This document shows positions 1-8,051 of a stretch of DNA of 11,909 nt, one piece after another (within the stretch, counting starts at the first letter, position 1; each line of letters opens with the position of its first letter). The stretch is from NCBI GenBank assembly GCA_900552715.1, contig USAV01000063.1, forward strand, positions 1 through 11,909, read 5' to 3'. Below the pieces are notes generated by a model. It was not told where the DNA came from and did no database searches. It worked only from the letters and a program-made list of their open reading frames with translations. This stretch comes from an uncultured Veillonella sp. Its GTDB lineage: Bacteria; Bacillota; Negativicutes; Veillonellales; Veillonellaceae. The position numbers were made by a program, and so were the translations under genes.

Positions 1-1713
1 CTTATCAAGGATAAGGAACGCCAAGAATTGGCCGATGCAGGCATTACCTTGGCTGAAGGGGCATTGCCTAAGGCTTTCAACGAGAATTTCCTATTATACC
101 TAGCTATGACGCGCGCATCCGATTCCTTGACGCTGTCCTATGCAAGCTCTGGTGAAGATGGAACAGGCCTTGAGCCCTCCCTCGTGGTGAAACGATTAGA
201 ATCCCTTGGTTATGTAGATAAGCCTATAGATATTCCACTCTCCATTGCACCTGATACTGAGTCGGACTATGTATGGAGACCTTTACAGAGTTTGTCCCTA
301 TTGTCTGAGCGCTGGGGCGCCCTCTTTAGTGGTCATGAGGTCAATCTATTGTGGTGGGGCCTCTATAACTGGGCTCGTGAAAGTGACACCTACCGTCCTC
401 GTTTAGGGGAGGTGTCTCGTGGTATTCGAGATAATAATGATGTGCCGGTCATTACGAAGGATTTAGTGAATGGATTGTTCCTATCTAAAGGCTATATGTC
501 TGGTTCTGTGACGCGTCTAGAGAGATATCAGCAATGTCCGTTCAAGTTCTATGCTCAATATGGTTTAAAACTGGAACCACGTCGTGTACGCTCCTTTGGT
601 GCTCCTGAAATTGGTACATTCCTCCATGCTAACTTAGAGCGTTTAGGTAATTATCTATTAGATCATAATAAACAATGGCGTGATCTCAATGAAGCGGAGC
701 AACAAAATTTATGTCGTTCTGTAGCCGATGAGATTTTACAAGAAAATCAGGGCGGCGAGGAAACGAGCGATGCCTACCAAAAGGCAATCGAGCAGCGTGT
801 ACAACGAACATTACATGTGACGGTAGACCGCCTTGTAGAGTGGTCCAAACGCAGTGATTTTGATACAAAATACTTAGAGCAAGATTTTGGCCGTCAAGGC
901 GGCTGGGATCCGATTCGGGTACCGCTTGGGGAAGACCGTTATTTACGCCTCATTGGTCAAATTGACCGTGTCGATGAATATACAAGGGATGGTCAAACTT
1001 ACGGTATGGTTATCGACTACAAATCGGGCGGAGCCCATGTGACGGCACAAGATGTATACTATGGACTAAAACTGCAGCTTATGACCTATCTATTGGCCTT
1101 AGAATCTGCTTATGGCAAAACGCATGGTGGCTCCGTGTCACCGGCGGCTGTGGTGTATTCCTATGTGAAAAATCCTAAAATTCCTGCCGATGCGCCTATA
1201 TCTTATGAAGATGCAGTATCTTTGGCAAAGGAAAGCGATGCGTGGAAAAATAGTGGGTACTTCTCAGACGATGTTGAGTTGTTGACCCATATCGATAATA
1301 AGTTCTTATCCTATGGTCTTAAACAAGGCCCATATGTGCCAATTGCAACGACGAAAGATCAAACCATTTCTAGAAATGATTTGCGCAAGGTTAAGAATCC
1401 AGGTGAATTTGATGTGATGTGCCGCTACACCAATCATGTAATGGCTGACATCGGCCGCCATATTGGGGACGGTCAATTCCCAATTCAACCTTATCAGTTA
1501 AATAAGAATAGACCTTGTACATACTGTGATTACAATACTGTATGCCGTTTTGACTCTAGTCGAAATCGATATAATTATTTGTCTAAACTGTCCGAAGTTG
1601 ATGCGTTAGAACGGATGAAAGAGGCTCTAAACGACGGAAATAACAGTAGCGACGGAAACAACAGTAGCGATAGAAATAATAGTAACGAAGGAGGTGAAAA
1701 CCATGGGTGTTAA
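1..1713 (+). CDS. addB: AddB, ATP-dependent helicase/deoxyribonuclease subunit B (C-terminal part, 5' truncated by window)
   Basis: The reading frame is open from base 1, so the gene starts upstream; 570 residues of a protein usually near 1,150 are visible. AddB pairs with AddA to unwind and resect double-strand breaks, loading RecA after Chi recognition. Seen here: a UvrD-like motif VI region (YLAMTRASD, about 97-123), then a RecB-family nuclease domain. Its Fe-S staple is present: one cysteine before the nuclease core (codon 535, in QQCPFKFYAQYG) and three after it (codons 1516, 1525, 1543, pattern CX2CX5C). The catalytic IDYKSGG motif has Asp at codon 1015 and Lys at codon 1021. The end is a low-complexity Asp/Asn/Ser tail built from three 18-bp repeats. 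The stop lies 11 nt inside addA, and the addA ribosome-binding site lies within the addB tail, suggesting translational coupling. Identification is firm; the N-terminal helicase half cannot be judged. Confidence 0.95.
   Translation, partial: LIKDKERQELADAGITLAEGALPKAFNENFLLYLAMTRASDSLTLSYASSGEDGTGLEPSLVVKRLESLGYVDKPIDIPLSIAPDTESDYVWRPLQSLSLLSERWGALFSGHEVNLLWWGLYNWARESDTYRPRLGEVSRGIRDNNDVPVITKDLVNGLFLSKGYMSGSVTRLERYQQCPFKFYAQYGLKLEPRRVRSFGAPEIGTFLHANLERLGNYLLDHNKQWRDLNEAEQQNLCRSVADEILQENQGGEETSDAYQKAIEQRVQRTLHVTVDRLVEWSKRSDFDTKYLEQDFGRQGGWDPIRVPLGEDRYLRLIGQIDRVDEYTRDGQTYGMVIDYKSGGAHVTAQDVYYGLKLQLMTYLLALESAYGKTHGGSVSPAAVVYSYVKNPKIPADAPISYEDAVSLAKESDAWKNSGYFSDDVELLTHIDNKFLSYGLKQGPYVPIATTKDQTISRNDLRKVKNPGEFDVMCRYTNHVMADIGRHIGDGQFPIQPYQLNKNRPCTYCDYNTVCRFDSSRNRYNYLSKLSEVDALERMKEALNDGNNSSDGNNSSDRNNSNEGGENHGC
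1633..1686 (+). repeat. Three in-frame 18-bp tandem repeats in the addB 3' end
   Basis: Units lie at 1633-1650, 1651-1668 and 1669-1686 and encode DGNNSS, DGNNSS and DRNNSN. The first two differ at one base; the third is more diverged. Because each unit is 18 bp, gain or loss of a unit would keep frame and only lengthen or shorten the hydrophilic tail after the Fe-S cysteines. The array ends directly before the addA Shine-Dalgarno site. Confidence 0.9.
1688..1697 (+). promoter_or_regulatory. addA ribosome-binding site inside addB
   Basis: AAGGAGGTGA is a near-perfect match to the anti-Shine-Dalgarno sequence and lies inside the last codons of addB, 5 nt before ATG 1703 (8 nt counted from GGAGG). 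It decides the addA start and rules out the in-frame GTG at 1694. Confidence 0.9.
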
Positions 1714-4700
1714 ATGGACGCCGGAGCAGGAGTCTGCCATCATAGCGCCGAAGGATTCGTCCTTAGATAATCAAACCTTGCTAGTCGCTGCAGCTGCGGG
1801 CTCTGGTAAAACGGCAGTTCTCGTAGAGCGTATTATTACGCGTCTTAAAGATATGGATAATCCTTTATCCGTACAAGAGCTCATGGTTGTAACCTTTACA
1901 AAAGCGGCTGCTCAAGAGATGAGTGCCCGCATTGGACTTGCCTTGGCGAAAGCTATGGAGTCTACTGACGATGCAGCTATGCAAGAGCGTCTTGAACGAC
2001 AGCTCAATCTCTTGCCATCTGCTCATATTTCTACGTTGCACTCCTTCTGCCAATGGGTGATTCGATCCTATTTCTATAAGCTAGATATTAACCCAACGGC
2101 TCGCATTGGTAACGAAGCAGAAATGGCCCTCTTACAACAAGAGGTATTAGCCGATTTATTAACTAAATCCTATGAGGAAGGCCTTTATAATATCTACGAA
2201 TTGGCGGACTTCTTTAGTGATGATAAATCGGATGCAGGCTTAACGGCGAAGATTATGTCTCTATATAACTACGCCATGTCCCTTGCTAATCCTGATGGAT
2301 GGTTACGTAAAGCCTTAGAGCCTTATAAAGAGGCTATGACTGTAAATCCTAGTGAGACCCTATGGGGCCAATATATGTGGGATCAACATGTAGCTGTTAT
2401 AGACCGCATTCGCGAGCGCTTAGAACGGATGGAGCAAATCTTGCTCGATCCAGTGGGGCCTCATAAATGGCAAAATATTTATGATAACCAACTAGCCGCA
2501 CTAGGCATGCTTTCAAATGCTCAAACTTGGGACGATATGGGCGAAGTATGTAAGCATGTAGATACCTTTATTAAAGATCAGTTCCGCATGGGACCAAAAG
2601 AGGGTCAAGCCTTTGATCCTATATTGGTAGCAGAGTTTAGATCTTTAGGCGGTCAAAATAGAGATGACCTCAAAGCGATGCAAGCTGCTGTATTCACAGT
2701 GCCGGAAGCTACCTTACAAGACCAGTTCAAGGCTCAATATCCAATCATCGAAGGTTTAGTAGAGCTAACCATTGCGTTCCATAAGGCGTATCGCGATATG
2801 AAACAAGAGCAAGGAATCATGGACTTTAGTGATTTGGAGCATTTATGCTTGGCCCTTCTCGTGGAGCCTGGTACAGAGGATGACCCTCAGCCGTCCGATG
2901 TAGCAAAGGAACTGCAAGATACTTTCAAAGAAATCATGGTCGATGAATACCAAGATACGAACGGCGTGCAAGAGACGATTATCAACTTGATTTCTCGCGT
3001 CGATAACCGGTTCTACGTAGGGGACGTGAAGCAAGCGATTTATAGCTTCCGTATGGCTGACAGTTCTCTGTTTATGGAGAAATACAATACCTACGGCGAC
3101 ACTGATGCGGTAGAACGCCGTATCGACCTAGCAAAGAATTTCCGATCTCACGAAAATATTTTGGCCGCTACGAACTTCTTGTTCTATCAAATCATGACGG
3201 AAGAGGCGGCGGAGCTCAATTATACTGAGGCAGAATCCCTCATTCCTGGCCGTATCGTAGAGGATGCACCGGAGGATTGGGTTGGAGGAGACGTGGAATT
3301 GCAGCTCTTAGATGTTAGTAAGGATACCCTCAGTGCTAGTGAAAGCGATGAAGATGAAGGGGATGACCCTGAAAACAACGAGCGTGAGCTAGATTTCATC
3401 ATTCAAAAGATTAAGGAAATCCACGGTGCTAAGAAGAAGGTGCAAAATCCAGATGGTACATTCCGTCAAATCGAGTGGCGTGACTTTGCTATTTTGCGCA
3501 GATCCTTGGCTGGTTGGGGTACTCGTGCTGTAGAGGCCATGCGTCAAGCGGGTATCCCTGCGGTGGTAAACGAACGAGATGGCTACTTTGAAGCACAAGA
3601 AATTCAGCTCTTACTAGCGTTGTTATCTATCATAGATAATCCGGAACAAGACTTGCCGATGGCAGCAGTGTTGCACTCTGGTCTCGTAGGTCTTGATGCA
3701 AACGAACTAGGTGCACTGCGCCTATCTGGAGAGGGTTCTCTGTGGTCTCTCATGCCAGCCTATGCTGAAGAGGCTCAAGATGAACGCTTATTAGCTTTTA
3801 TTGACCATATGGAGCGTTGGCGTACCTTGTCGCGCCGTCACGGTGTAACCGATTTACTATGGGATATTTACGAATCTCAAGACTATGTAAACTATGTAGG
3901 TGCCATGCCAAATGGTCTCGTGCGCCGCGCGAATGTGCTCGCCTTATACGACCGAGCTAAGGGCTATGAGGCCTCTGGCTTCCGTGGACTCTTTAGATTT
4001 TTGCGCTTTGTGGAAAGCTTGCGCGATAGTAACCAAGATATGCCGCTAGCCAATGTGGTAAGCGAAGCGGACAATGTAGTGCGCCTCATGACCATCCACA
4101 AGAGTAAGGGCCTTGAGTTTCCTGTAGTATTCTTATCCGGGGTGCAAAAGGGATTCAACATGATGGACCTTCGTTCAGAGCTACTCATCGATAAAAACGC
4201 AGGACTTGGTCTTAAGGGATATTTCCCAGATATTCGGGTATCCTTCCCAACTATGCCGTGGTTCTATGTAAAAGATGTAAAGGAAGCGGCCCTCAAAGCA
4301 GAGGAAGAACGGATTCTATACGTAGCCTTAACACGGGCACGAGATAAGCTGATTATGACAGGTCATTTTAAAGGCTTTAAAAATGCTAAAGGTAAGTTGA
4401 GTACCTTAGGTGAACTCATTAAAAATACAGCGTCAGTAGAAGGTCAACAATTGCCGACGGATATTATCACCCAAGCCAATACGTACTTGGATTGGCTCAT
4501 TATGGGCTTTGCTCGTCATTTGGACGGTGGTAACCCATTGCGCGTAGCCATTGAGTACGAAGGACCGACCTATTTTGACTTACCAGATAAAAAATGTCGC
4601 ATCAAGGTCGAAGTCCACGATGGCTCTCTCTACGGTGACCTCGATTATAAAGCAGATATCGATGAAACTACTATCAATAAGGTACGCGAGTTGAAAGCAG

Positions 4701-5518
4701 TTAATGCTGTAGAATTGCCACAGGAAATCGAAGACCGGTTCAACTATAGCTATCCGTACAGCGACGCTACGCGGCGCACGGCTAAGATTTCCGTCAGTGA
4801 ATTGAAACGACGATTCCAAGAACGAGAACTTGAAGCAGGCACTATTGATACCCTAAACGAACCAATTGTAACGGTCGATACAGGCGCTAAACGAGCTGTT
4901 TCAGATGCAATCTTAGGTCAAGCCATTAAGTTAGATATTCGTAATGCTGATGATTTAGCTAATTCCGTATTCGGCCGCAAGCCGCAAGCACTGCAGTCCG
5001 AAGAGGATGTGTTGACGGGGGCTCAATGGGGTACCTTGATGCATGAGGCCATGCAATGGTTACCTCTTGCGCAGTATACTCAAGCTTCTTTAACGAAAGA
5101 GCTTGATGGACTTGTAACGAAAGGGACTTTCACAGAGGAAGAACGAAATCTATTGAGTGATACAAGTCTATATAAATTCTTTAGTTCTGATCTTGGGAAG
5201 CGTCTTATCAATGCGAAGTGCATAGAACGTGAAATGCCGTTTAGTATGCTTTTTGAAGGGAAACGCGTATATGATACCTTAGAGGACGGCGAAAATCTAT
5301 TCCTCCAAGGTATTATCGATACTGCCTTTGAAGAAGATGGTGAGTGGGTTCTTGTAGATTACAAGACGGACCGCGTCAAATCTGGGGAAGACCTCATCAA
5401 GCGTTATAAAATACAAATGGATCTCTATAAAGAGGCCTTGCAGCGATTGACAGGGATGCCTGTGAAAGCATGTTATATCTATAGCTTCCGTTTGCATGAT
5501 GCTATCAGCATAGACTAG
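1703..5518 (+). CDS. addA: AddA, ATP-dependent helicase/nuclease subunit A
   Basis: A 1,271-residue UvrD/RecB-type helicase-nuclease and the motor subunit of AddAB, acting in the cytoplasm on broken DNA ends. Helicase motifs appear in order: Walker A AAGSGKT (to residue 37), TFTKAA (64-69), Walker B DEYQD (414-418), GDVKQ (440-444), HKSKGLEFP (799-807) and YVALTRARD (873-881). The C-terminal RecB-like nuclease has His1114 (GTLMHEAM), Asp1206 (GIIDTAF) and D1219-Y-K1221 (VDYKTDR), followed by QMDLYKEAL, so both activities look intact. I chose ATG 1703 because AAGGAGGTGA (1688-1697) sits 8 nt upstream; a GTG at 1694 lies inside that ribosome-binding site. The gene overlaps addB by 11 nt. An acidic loop at about residues 546-560 (Ser/Asp/Glu-rich) follows the motif IV region. 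A terminator follows the stop by about 90 bp. Confidence is very high. Confidence 0.97.
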   Translation: MGVKWTPEQESAIIAPKDSSLDNQTLLVAAAAGSGKTAVLVERIITRLKDMDNPLSVQELMVVTFTKAAAQEMSARIGLALAKAMESTDDAAMQERLERQLNLLPSAHISTLHSFCQWVIRSYFYKLDINPTARIGNEAEMALLQQEVLADLLTKSYEEGLYNIYELADFFSDDKSDAGLTAKIMSLYNYAMSLANPDGWLRKALEPYKEAMTVNPSETLWGQYMWDQHVAVIDRIRERLERMEQILLDPVGPHKWQNIYDNQLAALGMLSNAQTWDDMGEVCKHVDTFIKDQFRMGPKEGQAFDPILVAEFRSLGGQNRDDLKAMQAAVFTVPEATLQDQFKAQYPIIEGLVELTIAFHKAYRDMKQEQGIMDFSDLEHLCLALLVEPGTEDDPQPSDVAKELQDTFKEIMVDEYQDTNGVQETIINLISRVDNRFYVGDVKQAIYSFRMADSSLFMEKYNTYGDTDAVERRIDLAKNFRSHENILAATNFLFYQIMTEEAAELNYTEAESLIPGRIVEDAPEDWVGGDVELQLLDVSKDTLSASESDEDEGDDPENNERELDFIIQKIKEIHGAKKKVQNPDGTFRQIEWRDFAILRRSLAGWGTRAVEAMRQAGIPAVVNERDGYFEAQEIQLLLALLSIIDNPEQDLPMAAVLHSGLVGLDANELGALRLSGEGSLWSLMPAYAEEAQDERLLAFIDHMERWRTLSRRHGVTDLLWDIYESQDYVNYVGAMPNGLVRRANVLALYDRAKGYEASGFRGLFRFLRFVESLRDSNQDMPLANVVSEADNVVRLMTIHKSKGLEFPVVFLSGVQKGFNMMDLRSELLIDKNAGLGLKGYFPDIRVSFPTMPWFYVKDVKEAALKAEEERILYVALTRARDKLIMTGHFKGFKNAKGKLSTLGELIKNTASVEGQQLPTDIITQANTYLDWLIMGFARHLDGGNPLRVAIEYEGPTYFDLPDKKCRIKVEVHDGSLYGDLDYKADIDETTINKVRELKAVNAVELPQEIEDRFNYSYPYSDATRRTAKISVSELKRRFQERELEAGTIDTLNEPIVTVDTGAKRAVSDAILGQAIKLDIRNADDLANSVFGRKPQALQSEEDVLTGAQWGTLMHEAMQWLPLAQYTQASLTKELDGLVTKGTFTEEERNLLSDTSLYKFFSSDLGKRLINAKCIEREMPFSMLFEGKRVYDTLEDGENLFLQGIIDTAFEEDGEWVLVDYKTDRVKSGEDLIKRYKIQMDLYKEALQRLTGMPVKACYIYSFRLHDAISID

Positions 5519-5604
5519 CCTTGTAAGTATATGCTTAACTTAGTGCTATGCATGAGAAATATGCAGGGACTAGGTAGGTATTTCCTATAAGGTAATGAAC
5601 ATAA

Positions 5605-5636
5605 AAAAGCTCTCTATTCTTGAATAGAGAGCTTTT
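5605..5636. terminator. Bidirectional intrinsic terminator between addA and the lipid kinase
   Basis: A perfect 15-bp inverted repeat (5605-5619 with 5622-5636) has a 2-base TT centre; the arm is AAAAGCTCTCTATTC. The A-run on the left and T-run on the right give a U-tract in both directions, fitting the convergent genes on each side. The remaining bases of the gap (5519-5604, 5637-5686) show no ORF. A short perfect repeat, TGTAGA-tttc-TCTACA (5666-5681), lies just past the kinase stop and has no U-tract. Confidence 0.92.
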
Positions 5637-5686
5637 ATGTTATAGATTGTTATATAGTTTTGTCCTGTAGATTTCTCTACAATTTA

Positions 5687-6628
5687 TTAGATATGTGGTA
5701 GTATAGGCAAATTCAAAGCCTTTTTCTTTTTGTGTTTTGCTGGGGCAAATACTTTTAGAACCCGTGGCAATACTTCGATATCTACTGGCATGGATGGGCC
5801 TTGGTCGCCATCCATATTAGTAGGTAAATCACCGATATTAGATAATAGCTCAATATGAGCCTTTTTCACAGTTAGAGTTGTTGTATAACGGGAGTTGTAG
5901 ATGGCACCACTAATGATAAGTGGCAATACGCTGAGTATATCGAGGATGAAGTATTCCTTGAATATTATGATGCGCATATAACCATCATCTACAGATGCTT
6001 CCGGCATGAAGCGTTCAAAGCTAGATACTACATTGGTGAGCAATGCAAGAACGAGTGGGGATTTACAGATAAAATCATCATTCTCTGTTTTGATGCGGTA
6101 TGTGTAGTCCTTTGTTGTAAATAAGGCTTGCCCTGCGCGTAAGAAGTAGGCTAGAGGGCCCAAGATGCTCTTTTCCTTTGGGGTAACCTCTTCGATTACC
6201 TTTGGAATAACACCGGCTGCGATATTATTGCAGAAATATTTGTTGTTACAACGACCGATATCAATGGTACGTGTTTGATTGATATCAATACGTTTGATCG
6301 CCTGTGTTGGATTCTGATGAATACCAAGGGCACGAGACATATCGTTTACAGTACCAACAGGAATGAAACCAAAGGTAGATTTAAAGCCACCTTGGGCAAT
6401 ACCGTTAACGGTTTCATTTACGGTGCCGTCACCGCCCATGCAGAATACAGCATCGAATCCGCGTTCGCAAGCATCTTTTGCGAAACGTGTAGCATCGCCT
6501 TCACCAGTAGTGAATTTGACCTCAATCGTTTCAAACAAGGTGCTCAATTTCCATTGTAAATCGAGGGCATAGCGACGTGCCGCACCGCCACCTGATACAG
6601 GATTTATGATAACTAAACAACGGCTCAT
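5687..6628 (-). CDS. Diacylglycerol kinase family lipid kinase (DgkB/YegS type)
   Basis: A 313-residue protein, the usual length for soluble DAGK_cat-domain kinases, which phosphorylate diacylglycerol or a related lipid with ATP at the inner membrane face. Seen here: an N-terminal NPVSGGG (residues 9-15), the nucleotide-binding GGDGTVNE (65-72), the substrate-side GFIPVGTVNDMSRALGI (87-103), and a C-terminal MDGDQGP at the position where the family usually has a DGE-type motif. The tail is lysine-rich (KHKKKK). No membrane segment is needed in this family. The start at 6628 is supported by AAGGAAG at 6636-6642 (minus strand). The gene stands alone: convergent with addA and divergent from gntR. 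A TATAAT on the minus strand (6709-6714) overlaps the opposing gntR -10 but has no good -35. The family is clear; the natural lipid substrate is not, so I give no gene symbol. Confidence 0.92.
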   Translation of the reverse strand: MSRCLVIINPVSGGGAARRYALDLQWKLSTLFETIEVKFTTGEGDATRFAKDACERGFDAVFCMGGDGTVNETVNGIAQGGFKSTFGFIPVGTVNDMSRALGIHQNPTQAIKRIDINQTRTIDIGRCNNKYFCNNIAAGVIPKVIEEVTPKEKSILGPLAYFLRAGQALFTTKDYTYRIKTENDDFICKSPLVLALLTNVVSSFERFMPEASVDDGYMRIIIFKEYFILDILSVLPLIISGAIYNSRYTTTLTVKKAHIELLSNIGDLPTNMDGDQGPSMPVDIEVLPRVLKVFAPAKHKKKKALNLPILPHI

Positions 6629-6681
6629 GGTACAACTTCCTTACTTTCAAAAATGAGATATAGCTATTATCTATCGTTAAA

Positions 6682-6710
6682 TTGACAGTCTTAGATGTGA
6701 GCTCTATAAT
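6682..6710 (+). promoter_or_regulatory. Consensus sigma-70/sigma-A promoter for the GntR regulator
   Basis: TTGACA (6682-6687), a 17-bp spacer, then TATAAT (6705-6710): a perfect consensus promoter in both hexamers and spacing. The predicted start is near 6717, giving an untranslated leader of about 140 nt before gntR. An opposing TATAAT (6709-6714, minus) for the lipid kinase overlaps it. Confidence 0.8.
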
Positions 6711-6715
6711 TATAC

Positions 6716-6778
6716 TATATGTACTAAATCACATATAACATATTTATTCAAAATACAAAATATATCGTACAATATATT
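6716..6778. promoter_or_regulatory. Candidate operators: two inverted repeats in the gntR leader
   Basis: Two symmetric sites follow the promoter. TATATGT-N8-ACATATA (6716-6737) is a perfect 7-bp repeat at the predicted transcription start. AATATATcGTACaATATATT (6759-6778) is palindromic at 18 of 20 positions, centred on GTAC. FCD-type GntR proteins bind palindromes with a GT...AC core and often repress their own genes, so autoregulation is plausible. In such AT-rich DNA some symmetry is expected by chance. Confidence 0.4.
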
Positions 6779-6820
6779 ATACTCATTTTAGCCGTTCTTT
6801 GAAAGTACGAATGATTTGAC

Positions 6821-6857
6821 GGGATATAAGATTAGGGGATATAAGATTAGGGGATAT
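6821..6857 (+). repeat. Tandem 15-bp repeat duplicating the gntR ribosome-binding site
   Basis: GGGATATAAGATTAG occurs exactly twice (6821-6835, 6836-6850), followed by a partial third copy GGGATAT (6851-6857). Each junction forms AGGGG, giving two candidate Shine-Dalgarno sites: 6849-6853, placed 6 nt before ATG 6860, and 6834-6838, too far upstream to serve it directly. Confidence 0.9.
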
Positions 6858-6859
6858 TA

Positions 6860-7567
6860 ATGGGACGACAAGATTCTAAAGATAAATACAAATTGTCCGC
6901 TGTGGACTCTATTGAAAGATTACCGCTTAGTGAACAAGTTTATTTAACATTAAAAACAGCTATCTTAACAGGCGAATTGATGCCACAAGAAAAGCTTAAC
7001 GAAGTAAAAATTGCAGAACAATTGCAAGTGAGTGCTACACCTGTTCGCGAAGCATTCCGTAAATTGGCTAAAGATAATCTCGTAGTTATTGTTCCTTGGA
7101 AGGGTGTTACTGTAAAGGCGGATACTCCTGAGGAAATCATTGCATTGTATCAAGTGCGTGAAGTAATGGAAGGCCTTGGTGCGAGACTTTGTGCCCGTCA
7201 TGCGACAGATGAACAAATTAAAGAGTTGCGTGAAATTTGCAAAGAAATGCATGAAATTGAAGAAGCTACAGAACGCGTTGAAGTAAACAGTCGTTTCCAT
7301 ACTATGATTGCTCATTATTCTGGTAATGAACGCGTTGTAGAATACTTAGCGAGCTTCCGTGAACGCGTTAACCGCGATATGTACATTAGCTCTTTTAATG
7401 CAGTGCGTACCCATGATTGCGACGATGAACATGATCATATCGTAGATGCTATTGAGCGTCATGATGAAGTGGCCGCAGAAACTGCTATGCGTCAGCATAT
7501 TAATAATGCATTTATCTTCAAAAAAGCAAATGCTGAAGTGCAACACAAAAAACTTAATGAAGTATAA
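6860..7567 (+). CDS. GntR-family transcriptional regulator, FCD (FadR-like) subfamily
   Basis: A 235-residue DNA-binding regulator. Residues about 20-88 form the winged helix, with the typical LTGELMPQEKLNEVKIAEQL run and the recognition helix VSATPVREAFRKLAKDNLV. Residues about 93-220 are an all-helical FCD ligand-binding domain, with likely metal ligands Asn143 and His147 (NSRFH), His191 (DEHDHI) and His213 (MRQH). FCD regulators usually sense organic or sugar acids; the effector here cannot be read. ATG 6860 is chosen for AGGGG six bases upstream. It is transcribed alone, from a consensus promoter into a strong terminator at 7592-7619. No catabolic gene lies beside it, so its targets are probably elsewhere plus its own promoter or the divergent kinase. 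The subfamily is confident; the role is unknown. Confidence 0.9.
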   Translation: MGRQDSKDKYKLSAVDSIERLPLSEQVYLTLKTAILTGELMPQEKLNEVKIAEQLQVSATPVREAFRKLAKDNLVVIVPWKGVTVKADTPEEIIALYQVREVMEGLGARLCARHATDEQIKELREICKEMHEIEEATERVEVNSRFHTMIAHYSGNERVVEYLASFRERVNRDMYISSFNAVRTHDCDDEHDHIVDAIERHDEVAAETAMRQHINNAFIFKKANAEVQHKKLNEV

Positions 7568-7591
7568 TGCCTATTGTTGGCATGCTTTATG

Positions 7592-7619
7592 AAAGGCTCC
7601 GCCGTTGGCGGGGCTTTTT
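7592..7619 (+). terminator. Intrinsic terminator of gntR
   Basis: A GC-rich hairpin with arms 7592-7603 and 7607-7618 and a GTT loop. The core is GCTCCGCC/GGCGGGGC with G-U wobbles, and it ends in a run of five T (7615-7619). It lies 25 bp after the gntR stop. Confidence 0.92.
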
Positions 7620-7650
7620 CTGTACGAGTGTTAATACTGTATTTGATTAG

Positions 7651-7670
7651 CTTAACTTAACTTAACTTAG
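7651..7670. repeat. Pentanucleotide repeat (CTTAA) at the end of the XRE gene
   Basis: CTTAA occurs three times in a row (7651-7665) followed by CTTAG (7666-7670). The array spans the stop codon of the minus-strand XRE regulator (7662-7664). Each unit read on the minus strand supplies a TAA, so slippage could change only the last few residues. Confidence 0.85.
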
Positions 7671-8051
7671 CTTTGGCTTAACTTTAGTTAGGGCGCTGTT
7701 CCTCGTATGACTTAGAAATTCTAATCGTTTATAGTGTGACGTAAGATGAGCATTGCAACTTTTATAATCTATGATACGCAACCTTACAAGCTGAGCTACA
7801 TCAATTTGGAATGCTTCAGCGATTTTAAATAAAATTTCTAAAGACATGCCGGATATGCCTGTGCCACACTCTAGCTTGCTCAAATAACTGCGACTAATCC
7901 CAATGTGGCGTGCTAGCTCGTGTTGGGACATATTTAGAGATATACGAATATGGGCAATTTTATGACCTAAACACACATATTGATGTTGTAAAAATGGGTC
8001 TTCGTAGGTATTTATTCGCAGCTCAGTTAACGGTGTTGTTGCAGGTTTCAT
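7662..8051 (-). CDS. XRE/Cro-type helix-turn-helix regulator
   Basis: A 129-residue protein with one HTH_3 domain at about residues 28-89 (LGHKIAHIRISLNMSQHELA, then HIGISRSYLSKLECGTG), followed by LEILFKIAEAFQIDVAQLV as in SinR/Cro-type repressors. The first 27 residues and the basic tail (about 95-129, ending TKVKPKLS) match no domain I know. There is no membrane segment or peptidase motif. The start is supported by AAAGGA a few bases upstream on the minus strand. It is divergent from crcB with a 152-bp shared upstream region, so it may control itself and perhaps crcB; that is inference from layout. It could be a chromosomal stress regulator or the remnant of a mobile element's repressor; nothing nearby favours the latter. 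Confidence 0.85.
   Translation of the reverse strand: MKPATTPLTELRINTYEDPFLQHQYVCLGHKIAHIRISLNMSQHELARHIGISRSYLSKLECGTGISGMSLEILFKIAEAFQIDVAQLVRLRIIDYKSCNAHLTSHYKRLEFLSHTRNSALTKVKPKLS

Noticed and set aside
1694..1702. GTG start for AddA three codons upstream of ATG 1703
   Set aside because: The GTG lies within the Shine-Dalgarno sequence itself, so it cannot be the start served by that site.
5666..5681. TGTAGA-tttc-TCTACA as a lipid-kinase terminator
   Set aside because: It has six pairs only and no U-tract on the minus strand; the 15-bp bidirectional terminator at 5605-5636 is the better candidate.
6275..6572. Plus-strand frames inside the lipid kinase gene
   Set aside because: They are antisense to the conserved DAGK_cat motifs and have unlikely composition and no ribosome-binding site.
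7568..7583. ATGCC/GGCAT inverted repeat just after the gntR stop
   Set aside because: It is only five base pairs and lies just upstream of the real terminator; too short to call.
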